From Crassaminicella profunda (GTDB lineage Bacteria > Bacillota > Clostridia > Peptostreptococcales > Thermotaleaceae): a stretch of 64,000 bases of DNA. A model generated the notes under the pieces. That model ran no database searches. It worked only from the letters and a program-made list of their open reading frames with translations, and was not told where the DNA came from. The first letter of the stretch is position 1; each line of letters begins with the position of its first letter. Position numbers and translations under genes: made by a program. The stretch lies in NCBI RefSeq assembly GCF_019884785.1, contig NZ_CP082326.1:3279355-3343354 (forward strand), written 5' to 3'. This document shows positions 41,870 through 51,360 of the stretch, in pieces.

Positions 41870-43000
41870 TTATATTACATGTATCAAACGCATGATAGCT
41901 TCCGTAGTTTTTAATAAATTTTCTTTACAATTCTTTTTAGCTTCTTCAAAAGGCTCTGGCCTCAGATTCGTTGTAAAAATTGAAGTAATTCCTTTTTCAA
42001 ATACTTTTTCAGCATCTATCCCTATAGCCCCTACTATAGCAATTACTGGAACATTATACTTAACTGCTTTTTCAGCAATTCCAATAGGAACTTTTCCTCT
42101 TAAGCTTTGACCATCAATTCTTCCCTCTCCTGTAATGACAAAGTCTGCATCTAAAATAATTTCATCAAATTTTACAATATCTAAAATAATTTTTATCCCC
42201 GATTGAAGTTTTGCTCCAGCAAAAGCTACTAAACCTGCTCCAAGCCCACCAGCTGCTCCTGATCCTTGTATATTTTGAACATCTATATCTAAATCTCTAT
42301 ATAATATACCTGCAAAATTTCTTAAATTTTCATCTAATTCTTTAACCATTTTCTCATCTGCACCTTTTTGTGGTGAAAATACATATGCAGCCCCATTTAA
42401 CCCAAATAGAGGATTATCTACATCACAAGCTGCAACTACCTCACAATTTTGTAGCTTGTTCGTTATACCTGAGACATCAATTTTCTCAAGATTTTTAAGT
42501 CCTCCACCATTCAAATCAATTTCATTACCCATATCATCCAAAAACTTTGCACCTAGTGCAGTAGCCATACCTATACCACCATCATTCGTAGCACTACCAC
42601 CTATACCTATTATTATTTTTTTGCATCCTTGATTTAAAGCATGCATCATTAACTGTCCAGTACCATAAGTAGTAGTTAACATAGGATTTTTTCTATCTTC
42701 AACTAATGGAAGTCCAGAAGCAGATGCCATTTCAATTACAGCTGTCTCTCCATCTGAGAGTATTCCATAAAATGCTTCTATTTCATCCCAAAGAGGTCCT
42801 TTTACCTTAACCTTCACTTTTTCTCCACCAACAGCATGAATAAATGCATCAACTGTTCCTTCTCCACCATCTGCAATTGGTATCTTTATCACTTTTACAT
42901 TTTGTATTATATTTTTTATTCCTTTTTCAATAATATTACATACTTCTATTGAATCCATCGTTCCCTTGAATGAGTCTGGAGAAATAACAATTTTTTTCAA
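41870..43000 (-). CDS. Glycerate 2-kinase (GarK/GlxK family)
   Basis: A TTG start lies behind TAGGAGGGGG. The 376-residue protein begins MKKIVISPDSFKGTMDSIEV and has IPIADGGEGTVDAF, GIGGSATNDGGIGMA and ITGEGRIDGQSLRGKVP, all hallmarks of the family. It phosphorylates glycerate, normally to 2-phosphoglycerate. It is the last gene of an operon with a GntP-type permease and a CdaR regulator, the usual setting for glycerate or sugar-diacid use. Confidence 0.94.
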   Translation of the reverse strand: MKKIVISPDSFKGTMDSIEVCNIIEKGIKNIIQNVKVIKIPIADGGEGTVDAFIHAVGGEKVKVKVKGPLWDEIEAFYGILSDGETAVIEMASASGLPLVEDRKNPMLTTTYGTGQLMMHALNQGCKKIIIGIGGSATNDGGIGMATALGAKFLDDMGNEIDLNGGGLKNLEKIDVSGITNKLQNCEVVAACDVDNPLFGLNGAAYVFSPQKGADEKMVKELDENLRNFAGILYRDLDIDVQNIQGSGAAGGLGAGLVAFAGAKLQSGIKIILDIVKFDEIILDADFVITGEGRIDGQSLRGKVPIGIAEKAVKYNVPVIAIVGAIGIDAEKVFEKGITSIFTTNLRPEPFEEAKKNCKENLLKTTEAIMRLIHVI

Positions 43001-43028
43001 TATACCCCCTCCTACCGTTACTATTATA

Positions 43029-43631
43029 TTACATTAATTTTGCTTTAGCATAATTTTTTTTGTAAATACTATTTTCAGGACAAATTTCCCAAGCTTTTAA
43101 AAAATATTCTTGAGCTATTTTCTTATTTTTTTTATAATTCAAATAAATTGCTCCTATTTGATTATATAAATAAGCCTTGTCTATTGAATATTCTAATGCC
43201 TTTTCATAATATATAATACTTTCATCATAAGCTTTATATCTAATGCTTTTTAAAGCATTAGATATAAGATTATAATACATAATATATTTTTCTCTTTCCT
43301 TTGGATCTTTTATTATCTTCATCATTTTTTTTACATCTTGTATATGATTATATGATTTTAAAAGGTCATACGCTTTGTCCCATTCTTTTTTCTGTAAATA
43401 AACTTCTACTAGAACTCTTGTACAATGATAATTCTCTTTCTTTGAAAGGCCATGTTCAAGATTTTCCTCCGCCTCTTTTAAAAAGCCTTTTTCAAAATAG
43501 CATACTCCTTTATAAAAAGCTTTTTCATAGCCCTCACTCATAGATTCTGTTAAATTTAATGCTCTTTCTACATTCCCTCTATTAATATTTCTTAAAATAC
43601 GCTTTATTTTAATCTTTTGTACAAGATTCAT
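43029..43631 (-). CDS. TPR-repeat protein
   Basis: The 200-residue all-helical protein shows tetratricopeptide patterns (AFYKGVCYFEKGFLKEAEEN; ESIIYYEKALEYSIDKAYLY; GAIYLNYKKNKKIAQEYFLK). There is no signal peptide. It sits between the permease and glycerate kinase genes in the same operon, which is unusual; its partner is unknown. Confidence 0.8.
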   Translation of the reverse strand: MNLVQKIKIKRILRNINRGNVERALNLTESMSEGYEKAFYKGVCYFEKGFLKEAEENLEHGLSKKENYHCTRVLVEVYLQKKEWDKAYDLLKSYNHIQDVKKMMKIIKDPKEREKYIMYYNLISNALKSIRYKAYDESIIYYEKALEYSIDKAYLYNQIGAIYLNYKKNKKIAQEYFLKAWEICPENSIYKKNYAKAKLM

Positions 43632-43650
43632 CTCATCACCTCAATCTTAC

Positions 43651-44994
43651 TTATACTAAAACCATTGCCAACACACTAATAACAGCAATTGCAGTGATCC
43701 CTTGAACCAAAGTAACTCCAGTCTGACATTTATAAGCTGTTGCTGTATCTAAATCAGAAAATTGAGATACTACCCAGAAATAACTATCATTTGCATGAGA
43801 AACTGTCATAGCACCTGCACCTATAGCAAGAACAACAAGTACTTTTGCAATTTCTGAATTCATACCCATTTGAGACATTAATGGAGCAACCATAGCTGAA
43901 GTAATAATCATAGAAACTGTTGATGCTCCCATAGCTGTCTTGAGTATTGCTGCAATGATGAATGGAACTAATATTCCAATGTTTAATTTTAATAAAGCAC
44001 TTCCTAAGGTATCTGCTATAGGTAAAGCTCTTAATATTGCACCTAATGCTCCTCCTGCACCAGTTATGGCTAATATTGAAGCCGAATTCACAATACCATT
44101 AGATACCCACTCAAATTTATTTTCATGTTCACTTTTAGGAACAAGTTGTAATGCTAAGAAAACCCCAAAGATCAAAGCTGTAATAGGATTACCAATAAAA
44201 TCAAAACTACTCTTTAAAACCCCTGTTCCTAATGGATGTGATGGAAAATCAGCAATAGATTTTAAAGCTATTAAAACAATTGGCAATAATATTGGTGCAA
44301 ATGAAGCAAGTGCTCCAGGGAGTTTACCATACTTTTCTAATAATTCTTCTACTGTTGTATCTGGATTTGCAGGAACATCATATTTCGAACCCACTTTTAT
44401 AGCATATATATATCCAGCAATCATTACAGGAATTGAAACCAATGCTCCAACTATAATAACCAATCCAAGATTTGCTTTTAATGTATCTGCCATAATAATT
44501 GGCCCAGGAGTTGGTGGTACTAAGCAATGGGTAGCATAAAGACCTGCACTTAATGCTGTAGCCATAACCGATAATGATACTTTAGAGTTTTCTGCTAATG
44601 CTCTATTGATTGGTGATAAAATAACAAAACCTGAATCACAAAATACAGGAATACTCGTTACATAACCTGTTAAACTCATAGTAAGAGCAGCTTTATCTTT
44701 TCCTACTATTTTCAATATTGTATTTGCCATTGTTAATGCTGCACCTGTTTTCTCAAGAATTGTTCCTATAATTGTTCCAGCAATAATAACAATCCCTATA
44801 TTTCCTAATATTCCTCCAAAACCAGATTTAATTGTTTTAAGCATTTCATCTACTGGCATTCCTGCCGCTAATCCAACAAAGTAACCACTAAGAAGTAATA
44901 CAATAAAAGGATGCCATTTAAACTTTGATATTAAAACTATCATACCAATAACAGCAATAACTATAATTGCAAGTAACCCAAAACCAGAACTCAT
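43651..44994 (-). CDS. GntP-family permease
   Basis: The 447-residue carrier has about 12-14 hydrophobic helices and the GntP-family motifs HPFIVLLLSGYFVGLAAGMP, PVFCDSGFVIL, THCLVPPTPGPI and VSHANDSYFWVV. It imports gluconate, glycerate or similar acids by proton symport. With the kinase downstream, glycerate is the likeliest substrate. Its ATG overlaps the CdaR stop codon. Confidence 0.93.
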   Translation of the reverse strand: MSSGFGLLAIIVIAVIGMIVLISKFKWHPFIVLLLSGYFVGLAAGMPVDEMLKTIKSGFGGILGNIGIVIIAGTIIGTILEKTGAALTMANTILKIVGKDKAALTMSLTGYVTSIPVFCDSGFVILSPINRALAENSKVSLSVMATALSAGLYATHCLVPPTPGPIIMADTLKANLGLVIIVGALVSIPVMIAGYIYAIKVGSKYDVPANPDTTVEELLEKYGKLPGALASFAPILLPIVLIALKSIADFPSHPLGTGVLKSSFDFIGNPITALIFGVFLALQLVPKSEHENKFEWVSNGIVNSASILAITGAGGALGAILRALPIADTLGSALLKLNIGILVPFIIAAILKTAMGASTVSMIITSAMVAPLMSQMGMNSEIAKVLVVLAIGAGAMTVSHANDSYFWVVSQFSDLDTATAYKCQTGVTLVQGITAIAVISVLAMVLV

Positions 44995-46166
44995 TACAAT
45001 TCCTCCTTTGTTTTATTATTTTTATCAACATATATAGTGAGTAATCTTAGTAAAATTGAATGATTAAAATTAGACATTATAGATAAACCTGTAATTGCTT
45101 CTATTTTTTTTATTCTATAAGTTAATGAATTTTTGTGCAGATACAATCTTTTTGCAGTTTTATTTATATTTAAATCGTTTTCAAACAGTGCCTTAAGGGT
45201 ATTTATAATCCATATTTCAACCTTACCTTCACTATTTAAAATCTTATTATATATAGGCCTAATAAAATGTTCTAATTCATCATCATTTATTTGATTAAGA
45301 AGATAACAAGTTTGTGTTTTAAGATCATTAATATCTTGTATTGATTCATACGTATTTCTTAGTAACGCTTTTGCTTCAAAAAATGATTTTTTTAATCCAT
45401 AGGTCCCTATATTTAGGCTACCACAGGCAATTCTTACGTCTAATCCGCATTTTTCATATATTTTTCTTGATACACTTTTCATATATTCTTTTTCATTCTT
45501 AAAATTTCTTATAGGGACTTCCTTTAAAATTACAAATTTTTCATTGATAATTCCAATAATATCGTCATTTTCTACAAAACTACTATTTACTAAAAATTTC
45601 TCAATTTCTCTCATACTTTTAAAATTTGCTGCTGAATCAATTTTATTGTCATTGGATAATTTAATAATAATTCCAATTCTTTTTTTATCCATATTCAAAT
45701 TTGCTATTTTGCAAAGACATAAAATTTCTTCTTCTTTTTCTTTAACATCTTCATATATGATCTTTCTTATTATTTGTTGTTTTAAATCTTTAACAATTTT
45801 CACCTGCTCTGCTATTAAATATTGCTCAAAAGCTAATTCTATTGAAGTCTTGACAAGTTTCGCAATAATTCTAACTTCATTAGGATGTCCATACACTCCC
45901 ACAACTCCCAAGACTTTACCTTGAATGTTTATAGGCATATTTACTCCTTCTTTAGCTCCAGGATAGTTTTTTACATCTTCTGGATATATTTCTACCATCT
46001 TATTAGATTTAATAACATCATCTGCTCCCTTATGAAAAGTATTAACCCTTTTTTTATCTCCAGAAGCAATAATAAACCCATTTTTATCCATAATGTTTAT
46101 ATTCCGCTTATCAATAATTTTCATTGTAGCATCCACTAATTTTTGAGCAATATTTTGAAAATTCAT
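44994..46166 (-). CDS. CdaR-type sugar-diacid regulator
   Basis: I choose the ATG behind TGGAGG, giving 390 residues (MNFQNIAQKLVDATM). The N-terminal 135 residues match the diacid-recognition domain (KGADDVIKSNKMVEIYPED; PINIQGKVLGVVGVYG). A GGDEF-like middle follows, and a PucR-type C-terminal HTH (NDLNINKTAKRLYLHKNSLTYRIKKIE). It is the first gene of the glycerate operon and most likely activates it in response to glycerate. Confidence 0.93.
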   Translation of the reverse strand: MNFQNIAQKLVDATMKIIDKRNINIMDKNGFIIASGDKKRVNTFHKGADDVIKSNKMVEIYPEDVKNYPGAKEGVNMPINIQGKVLGVVGVYGHPNEVRIIAKLVKTSIELAFEQYLIAEQVKIVKDLKQQIIRKIIYEDVKEKEEEILCLCKIANLNMDKKRIGIIIKLSNDNKIDSAANFKSMREIEKFLVNSSFVENDDIIGIINEKFVILKEVPIRNFKNEKEYMKSVSRKIYEKCGLDVRIACGSLNIGTYGLKKSFFEAKALLRNTYESIQDINDLKTQTCYLLNQINDDELEHFIRPIYNKILNSEGKVEIWIINTLKALFENDLNINKTAKRLYLHKNSLTYRIKKIEAITGLSIMSNFNHSILLRLLTIYVDKNNKTKEEL

Positions 46167-46185
46167 AAACAACCTCCATAAAAAA

Positions 46186-47022
46186 TTATTCATCAATAAT
46201 TATCGAAGTTCCCGTACTATTATAAAAAAATTGTTCTTTAAATTTTTTTAATTCTTTAATAGCTCTTTCTCCAGTACAATGACATATGCCAAGTAATTTT
46301 ATTTTTTTCTCTTCAAAATATTCTAATGTATGAACGATTCTTTGATTATCTGCTTCCACTAGATGTGTTCCACCAACAATACCATATATAGTTTTTCCAG
46401 TACGATTTATAATCGCCTCTAAAATATTTACTACCCCTGGATGAGAACACCCAAGAATCACTAATAATCCTTTATTCGTTTCTATTGCAACTACAATTTC
46501 ATCTTCAAATCTATCCACTACAAGCTTGTTATTGTTTTCTTTATAAAATCGTGGATTAATTTTTTCATACTCATATACTTGTTTAAAATTCGAAAACAAA
46601 TATATGCCCTTTGAAATCTCAACCATATCATCTGTTACATATTCAGTATTAATATCATTTTTCCTTAAATATCTTTTATCAAAGTTGCTTCCTAAAAATT
46701 GATATGCTAGTCCATTAAATCCATATTTCTTATCAAAAAAATCCTTACTAATATGGAAGTCAAATGAATTTCCTATCTTTTCAACTAAATATTTAAATCC
46801 TCCTGTATGATCATAATGCCCATGACTTAAAACAACATGTTCTACTTTTGTTAAATCGATTCCTAATTCCTCAGCATTTTTTATAAACTTATTACTTTTA
46901 CCTGTGTCAAATAAAACAGCTGTATCATCTGTTTTAATATAAAATGATATACCGTGTTCACATTCTAATCCTAAATGCTCTCCTCTTATATTTTCAATTA
47001 AAGTTGTAATTCTAATAGACAA
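46186..47022 (-). CDS. MBL-fold metallohydrolase
   Basis: A TTG start behind AAAGGAGGG gives about 278 residues; a start 18 bp upstream would overlap the RBS. The metal-binding motif is LSHGHYDHTGG, followed by VILGCSHPGVVNILE and a C-terminal GICHCTGE. This subgroup resembles archaeal dihydropterin-ribofuranosyl-aminobenzene phosphate synthase-like proteins. The substrate is not known. It is 19 bp upstream of cdaR, so it may be cotranscribed. Confidence 0.85.
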   Translation of the reverse strand: MSIRITTLIENIRGEHLGLECEHGISFYIKTDDTAVLFDTGKSNKFIKNAEELGIDLTKVEHVVLSHGHYDHTGGFKYLVEKIGNSFDFHISKDFFDKKYGFNGLAYQFLGSNFDKRYLRKNDINTEYVTDDMVEISKGIYLFSNFKQVYEYEKINPRFYKENNNKLVVDRFEDEIVVAIETNKGLLVILGCSHPGVVNILEAIINRTGKTIYGIVGGTHLVEADNQRIVHTLEYFEEKKIKLLGICHCTGERAIKELKKFKEQFFYNSTGTSIIIDE

Positions 47023-47137
47023 CGTTTTCCCTCCTTTCATTGTATTTGATTACATTATACGAAATTTTCAAACAATTTTCATCGTTTTTTGACACAGTAT
47101 TTTGTACCTCATTCATTCTATTTTTGTTTGTAAAAAC

Positions 47138-47166
47138 AAAAAATGTCCATATCTAATTCATGGACA
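47138..47166 (-). terminator. Terminator after amrS
   Basis: TGTCCAT/ATGGACA with a 9-base loop (47144-47166) is followed on the minus strand by TTTTTTG. It lies 11 bp beyond the amrS stop codon. Confidence 0.85.
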
Positions 47167-47176
47167 CCTTAATTTT

Positions 47177-48163
47177 TTATAACAATATTCTTATATCATA
47201 TCCACACACTGGGCATATATTATCATTAATATAAATTTTTGAGGAAAAACCGTTTCGTTCTACCAAAAGCTTTCTACATTTAGGACAATAAGTAGAATGA
47301 TCAGCATTAGACACATTTCCTAAATACACATAATTTAAATATTTTTCTGCCATCTCCTTTGCCTTTATCATTACATCTATTTCTGTAGGAGGACGATCCA
47401 TTTTATATGTTGGAAAATATCGAGATAAGTGTAGTGGAATATTTTTGTCTAATTGTCCTAAGTAAGAAGAAATTTTTTCTATTTCTTCTCTAGAATCATT
47501 AAGACCATTTACTAATAATGTGGTTATTTCTACATGACATTTTTTATTTGATTCTTCAATGGTTCTTAGTACAGCTTTAACATCTCCACCACATATTTTT
47601 TTATAATAATCTTGCCTAAAAGATTTTAAGTCTATATTCATAGCATCTACATAAGATAATAGCTTTAATAAAGGTTCTAATTCTATATATCCATTTGTAA
47701 CAAGAACTATATTAAAATCTGGATACTTTTCTTTAAGCTTCTTTGAAGTTTCATATACATACTCGTACCAGATAGAGGGTTCATTATAAGTAAAGGCTAT
47801 ACCTACATTATCCTTTAAATTTAAGCAGGTTTCTATCAACTTATCGGAAGATACATACTCACTTTTAGGTTTATGATGAGCTATCCCATAATTTTGACAA
47901 AAACCACAAGAAAAATTACACCCAAAGCTTCCTACTGATAGGATATTTTTCATAGGTTTAAAATGATAAAGAGGTTTTTTCTCTATAGGGTCACTTGCCA
48001 TGGCTGTTATTTCTCCATAGTTTATAGTTTTAAGAGTACCCACTTTATTTGTTCTAACAGAGCATAAACCAAACTGATCATTATCTATAATACAATTATG
48101 GGGACATAAGAAACATTTTATTTTGTCATTCCATTTTTCATAAAATAATCCATCATGTAACAA
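47177..48163 (-). CDS. amrS: AmmeMemoRadiSam system radical SAM enzyme
   Basis: The 328-residue protein has Cys82, Cys86 and Cys89 in CNFSCGFC (C-x3-C-x2-C), an N-terminal CFLCPHNC pair and a C-terminal zinc-ribbon-like CPKC/CPVC. IGFTYNEP-like text (GIAFTYNEPSIWYEY) and HLSRYFPTYKMDRPPT are family signatures. The reaction is unknown. It is adjacent to the gene for the fused AMMECR1/MEMO1 protein, which defines the system. Confidence 0.93.
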   Translation of the reverse strand: MLHDGLFYEKWNDKIKCFLCPHNCIIDNDQFGLCSVRTNKVGTLKTINYGEITAMASDPIEKKPLYHFKPMKNILSVGSFGCNFSCGFCQNYGIAHHKPKSEYVSSDKLIETCLNLKDNVGIAFTYNEPSIWYEYVYETSKKLKEKYPDFNIVLVTNGYIELEPLLKLLSYVDAMNIDLKSFRQDYYKKICGGDVKAVLRTIEESNKKCHVEITTLLVNGLNDSREEIEKISSYLGQLDKNIPLHLSRYFPTYKMDRPPTEIDVMIKAKEMAEKYLNYVYLGNVSNADHSTYCPKCRKLLVERNGFSSKIYINDNICPVCGYDIRILL

Positions 48164-48194
48164 AATATCACCTACATTTCAATATTTTCATCTG

Positions 48195-49595
48195 CTATCT
48201 ATGTCTTATGACTTCAAATTTTTCAATCATATAATTTTCATCAGAAGATATATTTCCTTTTTGAAGGGCAATGTCAAGCTGCTGCTTTACAGTATCTACT
48301 CCCTCTAAATTAGGAAGTAATAATCCTGATTTAAACCCACTTCTGACTATTACGCCATATTTTTTAGGATCAAGCTCTTCTCTTGATGCTTCTTGTGGTT
48401 CTGTAAGTACATCTACAGAAAAATCTAGTTCCTCCAATTCATCTTCTCTTACAGGACTAAACCTAGGATCACGTTCCCCAGCCGCCACAGCATTTCTAAT
48501 AATTTCAGTAGCTACATTTTCTGTCGTTGGAAAAATAGTCCCTATACAGCCTCTTAATCGACCTTCTTTTTTTAATGACACAAAAACTCCGCTTTTACAT
48601 TTCTTTATTTCATCCTTTGCATAATCAGGTATATCCATATACTCCCCATACATCAAATAATGGGTTAAACTTTCACGAGCAAGCCTTACATAAGTATCCA
48701 TACTTTCTACTTTCTGTATCATTCTTTTTTTCTTATCTTCTATTAACTGATTATAAGTATCTTTATTACTCTCTTTCATAGAAAAATTCATAACACCGTA
48801 GCCTACGCCAAAAGTACCTTCATAAGCTAAAAGATTCCCTTTCATATCATACCCGTTCATTGCACCTAACATAATATAATAAGACCTAAGTCCACACTCA
48901 CCTGCTTCTTCAACAGTAGTATGATCTATATTAAATACACCAAGGACATCTCCATTTTTAAGTAAAGATATAATTTCTTTATCAAATTTTTCTCCATAAG
49001 AACTGTATTCATATGGTCCATCCTCAGTAAGCTTATGTGATAAATCGCCACTAGCAATAAATACTGCTTTCATATTACTATCTTCTACAGCTTTTTTAAT
49101 ACACATACCAAATTTATAAAGCTGTATTTTAGGTAGCATACCATAGGTTATATGAACTACTTTATAATTTAAAAACTTCTTATTTATAAAATACAAAGGT
49201 ACGATAGCACCATGATCTAATTCATATTTTATTCCATATTGTAGAGCAGAACTTTTTGTTATTTCTGCAGATAAAATCTTTTCTTTTTCTGAGTACTCAA
49301 TTATTTTTTCTGTTAAAGGTACATTTATATCTAAATTTAGCTCTACCTGTGCAGCTCCAAATTTGCTCAAATTTCCATATATGTTCTCTCCAGCAGATAT
49401 TGCAACTGCATCCCTAAAAAGTGGGCCATGTGGTGTAACGATTATGATTGTATCTGGTTTAATATGAGCTATCTCTTTTGCAACTTTATAGCATGCATCA
49501 GATGTTTCTTTTATTTTTTTTTCCTCGCCTCGTCCTACTTCTGGAATTATAATTGGTGGATGAGGCATTGTATAAAAAGCATATATTTTTCCCAT
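48195..49595 (-). CDS. AmmeMemoRadiSam fused MEMO1-AMMECR1 protein
   Basis: I start at MGKIYAFYTMPHPPIIIPEV behind AGAGGTGA, giving 466 residues. Residues about 1-270 match the MEMO1/LigB-like dioxygenase fold (PHPPIIIPEVGRGEEKK; ASGDLSHKLTEDGPYEYS), and about 300-466 the AMMECR1 domain (GVFVSLKKEGRLRGCIG, DPRFSPVREDELEELDFSVD). In many organisms these are separate proteins; here they are one chain. It is paired with amrS in one operon. Confidence 0.92.
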   Translation of the reverse strand: MGKIYAFYTMPHPPIIIPEVGRGEEKKIKETSDACYKVAKEIAHIKPDTIIIVTPHGPLFRDAVAISAGENIYGNLSKFGAAQVELNLDINVPLTEKIIEYSEKEKILSAEITKSSALQYGIKYELDHGAIVPLYFINKKFLNYKVVHITYGMLPKIQLYKFGMCIKKAVEDSNMKAVFIASGDLSHKLTEDGPYEYSSYGEKFDKEIISLLKNGDVLGVFNIDHTTVEEAGECGLRSYYIMLGAMNGYDMKGNLLAYEGTFGVGYGVMNFSMKESNKDTYNQLIEDKKKRMIQKVESMDTYVRLARESLTHYLMYGEYMDIPDYAKDEIKKCKSGVFVSLKKEGRLRGCIGTIFPTTENVATEIIRNAVAAGERDPRFSPVREDELEELDFSVDVLTEPQEASREELDPKKYGVIVRSGFKSGLLLPNLEGVDTVKQQLDIALQKGNISSDENYMIEKFEVIRHR

Positions 49596-49816
49596 AACAC
49601 TCACCTCTTTATTTAATTTTTACAATCCCTTATATCCTTATACTACATAGGAATTTGTTTACCTTTTAAAAAATTGAGATAAGTTTATCATTTATATCAA
49701 AATCATTGAGTAATGTATTTTATATTTAGAATAATTCTATCATTCTAACTCAAACTAAATATATAAATAACAAATTTTATACTCAATATCTATGTATATT
49801 AAAAGAGGTGGATATT

Positions 49817-50452
49817 ATGTTTATAGATAGAAGAGATGCAGGAAATAAGCTTGCATTAGAACTTGAAAAATTTAAAGATGATCATTCTATCATTCTTGCT
49901 GTCCCAAGAGGAGGTATCGTAACAGCATATGAAACAATCAAAAAATTTGGATTTCAATGGGACTTAATCATGCCAAGAAAAATTGGTTCACCACGAAATA
50001 AAGAAGTAGCCATAGGTGCAGTAACTTCAGATGGAGCATATTTTTTAAATGAAAAATATGTAGATATGCTAAATATATCTCAAGAATATATAGAACAAGA
50101 AGTATATGAACAAACAAAGGAAATCAAAAGAAGGTTAAAAAAATACAAAGGAAATGAAAATTTTCCTGAGGTAAAAGATAAAACAGTAATAATTATTGAT
50201 GATGGCATCGCTACTGGTTTTACAATACTTGCTGCAATAAAATCAATAAAAAAACATGGTGCAAAAAAAATAATTTTATCTGTACCAGTAGCATCATCTG
50301 ATGCAATTGCTCGCTTAGAAGCATCTGTAGATGAAATTATATGCCTATTAATACCTGATGAGTTTTATGCTGTAGGAATGCACTATAAAAATTTTGAACA
50401 ATCTACAGATGAAGAAGTCATGAACATCCTTAATGAATTATATATATCATAA
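49817..50452 (+). CDS. Phosphoribosyltransferase-domain protein
   Basis: The ATG at 49817 follows AGAGGTGG and gives 211 residues. VIIIDDGIATGFT is the PRPP-binding motif, and LAVPRGGIVTAYE and MPRKIGSPRNKEVAIGAV are typical of the ComF-distant, MutT-neighbour group of single-domain phosphoribosyltransferases. The substrate base is unknown. It stands alone, followed by a 36-bp terminator repeat. Confidence 0.88.
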   Translation: MFIDRRDAGNKLALELEKFKDDHSIILAVPRGGIVTAYETIKKFGFQWDLIMPRKIGSPRNKEVAIGAVTSDGAYFLNEKYVDMLNISQEYIEQEVYEQTKEIKRRLKKYKGNENFPEVKDKTVIIIDDGIATGFTILAAIKSIKKHGAKKIILSVPVASSDAIARLEASVDEIICLLIPDEFYAVGMHYKNFEQSTDEEVMNILNELYIS

Positions 50453-50453
50453 G

Positions 50454-50489
50454 AAAAAGAGGGTACCTAGTATCCTCTTTCTTCAATCA
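50454..50489 (+). terminator. Terminator, second copy of 36-bp repeat
   Basis: Identical to 16418-16453: AAAGAGG/CCTCTTT hairpin with CTT following. It starts 2 bp after the phosphoribosyltransferase stop codon. Confidence 0.8.
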
Positions 50490-50529
50490 AAAGCACAAAG
50501 AAAAGCGATCTCATTCTCTGTATTTCTTT

Positions 50530-51360
50530 TTATTTTAGTTTATATTTTATTTTTTTTTCTATCATATCATCAGAAATACTAAACATATGATCTATAAGCT
50601 CAGTTCTGAAACTTCCAGTACCCTTAACGTGTTGAGAAAGTTCACCACATATTCCCATAAGCGCTATCGCAAGAACAGTGCCCTCCAATATATTCCCAGA
50701 AGAAATATAGCTTGCTATAAGTGCGGTAAGCATGCAGCCTGTTCCAGTGATCATTGAAAGCATTTCACAGCCATTTGTTATTAAATATGTGTGCGTCCCA
50801 TTTGTTATTATATCTACTACTCCTGTTGCTGCGATAATAGCACCCGTTTGTAGGGATAACGATTTTAGCATCTCTATACTTTCATCAGAATTTTGCTCTG
50901 TTACAATATCACATACTCCAACATCAATTCCTTTTGAATTACTTTTTAGCCCACAGATTGTTTTTATTTCAGACATATTCCCCTTAATAACACTTGGCTG
51001 ACACGCTGCAATAAACTTCTTTGCATAATCTAGGCGAAGTTTACTACACCCCACACCTACAAGATCAATTACTTGTGGAATGTTCTTTTCAAAGGCTATT
51101 TTACCTGAAATCAACATGGATTCCATTCTGTTGTCTGTTATATTTCCAAGGTTCACCCCTAGTGATTTAGACATAGCAGTAATTTCAGAAACCTCTAAAG
51201 GGTGCTGGGCCATAATGGGTTTTGCACCAACAGCAAGAACCATATTAGCACAATCATTTATTGAAATGGGATTTGTAATACAGTGGATAAGTGGTTTTTT
51301 TAATTTAATATCCTGCTTTATTTTCAATAGCTTTTTTATTGTCAACTCTTGGTTTATCAT
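50530..51360 (-). CDS. thiM: Hydroxyethylthiazole kinase
   Basis: The 276-residue protein shows the ThiM signatures HCITNPISINDCANMVLAVG, KPIMAQHPLEV, VIKGNMSEI and GTGCMLTALIAS, the last being the anion-hole/ATP region with the catalytic Cys. It phosphorylates the thiazole alcohol for thiamine salvage. Its start overlaps the end of thiW by 56 bp, so translation is coupled. The operon is under thi-box control. Confidence 0.95.
   Translation of the reverse strand: MINQELTIKKLLKIKQDIKLKKPLIHCITNPISINDCANMVLAVGAKPIMAQHPLEVSEITAMSKSLGVNLGNITDNRMESMLISGKIAFEKNIPQVIDLVGVGCSKLRLDYAKKFIAACQPSVIKGNMSEIKTICGLKSNSKGIDVGVCDIVTEQNSDESIEMLKSLSLQTGAIIAATGVVDIITNGTHTYLITNGCEMLSMITGTGCMLTALIASYISSGNILEGTVLAIALMGICGELSQHVKGTGSFRTELIDHMFSISDDMIEKKIKYKLK

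Noticed and set aside
43940-44539. 199-codon plus-strand frame opposite the GntP permease
   Set aside because: It is a mirror of a well-supported permease gene, without an RBS or protein-like motifs.
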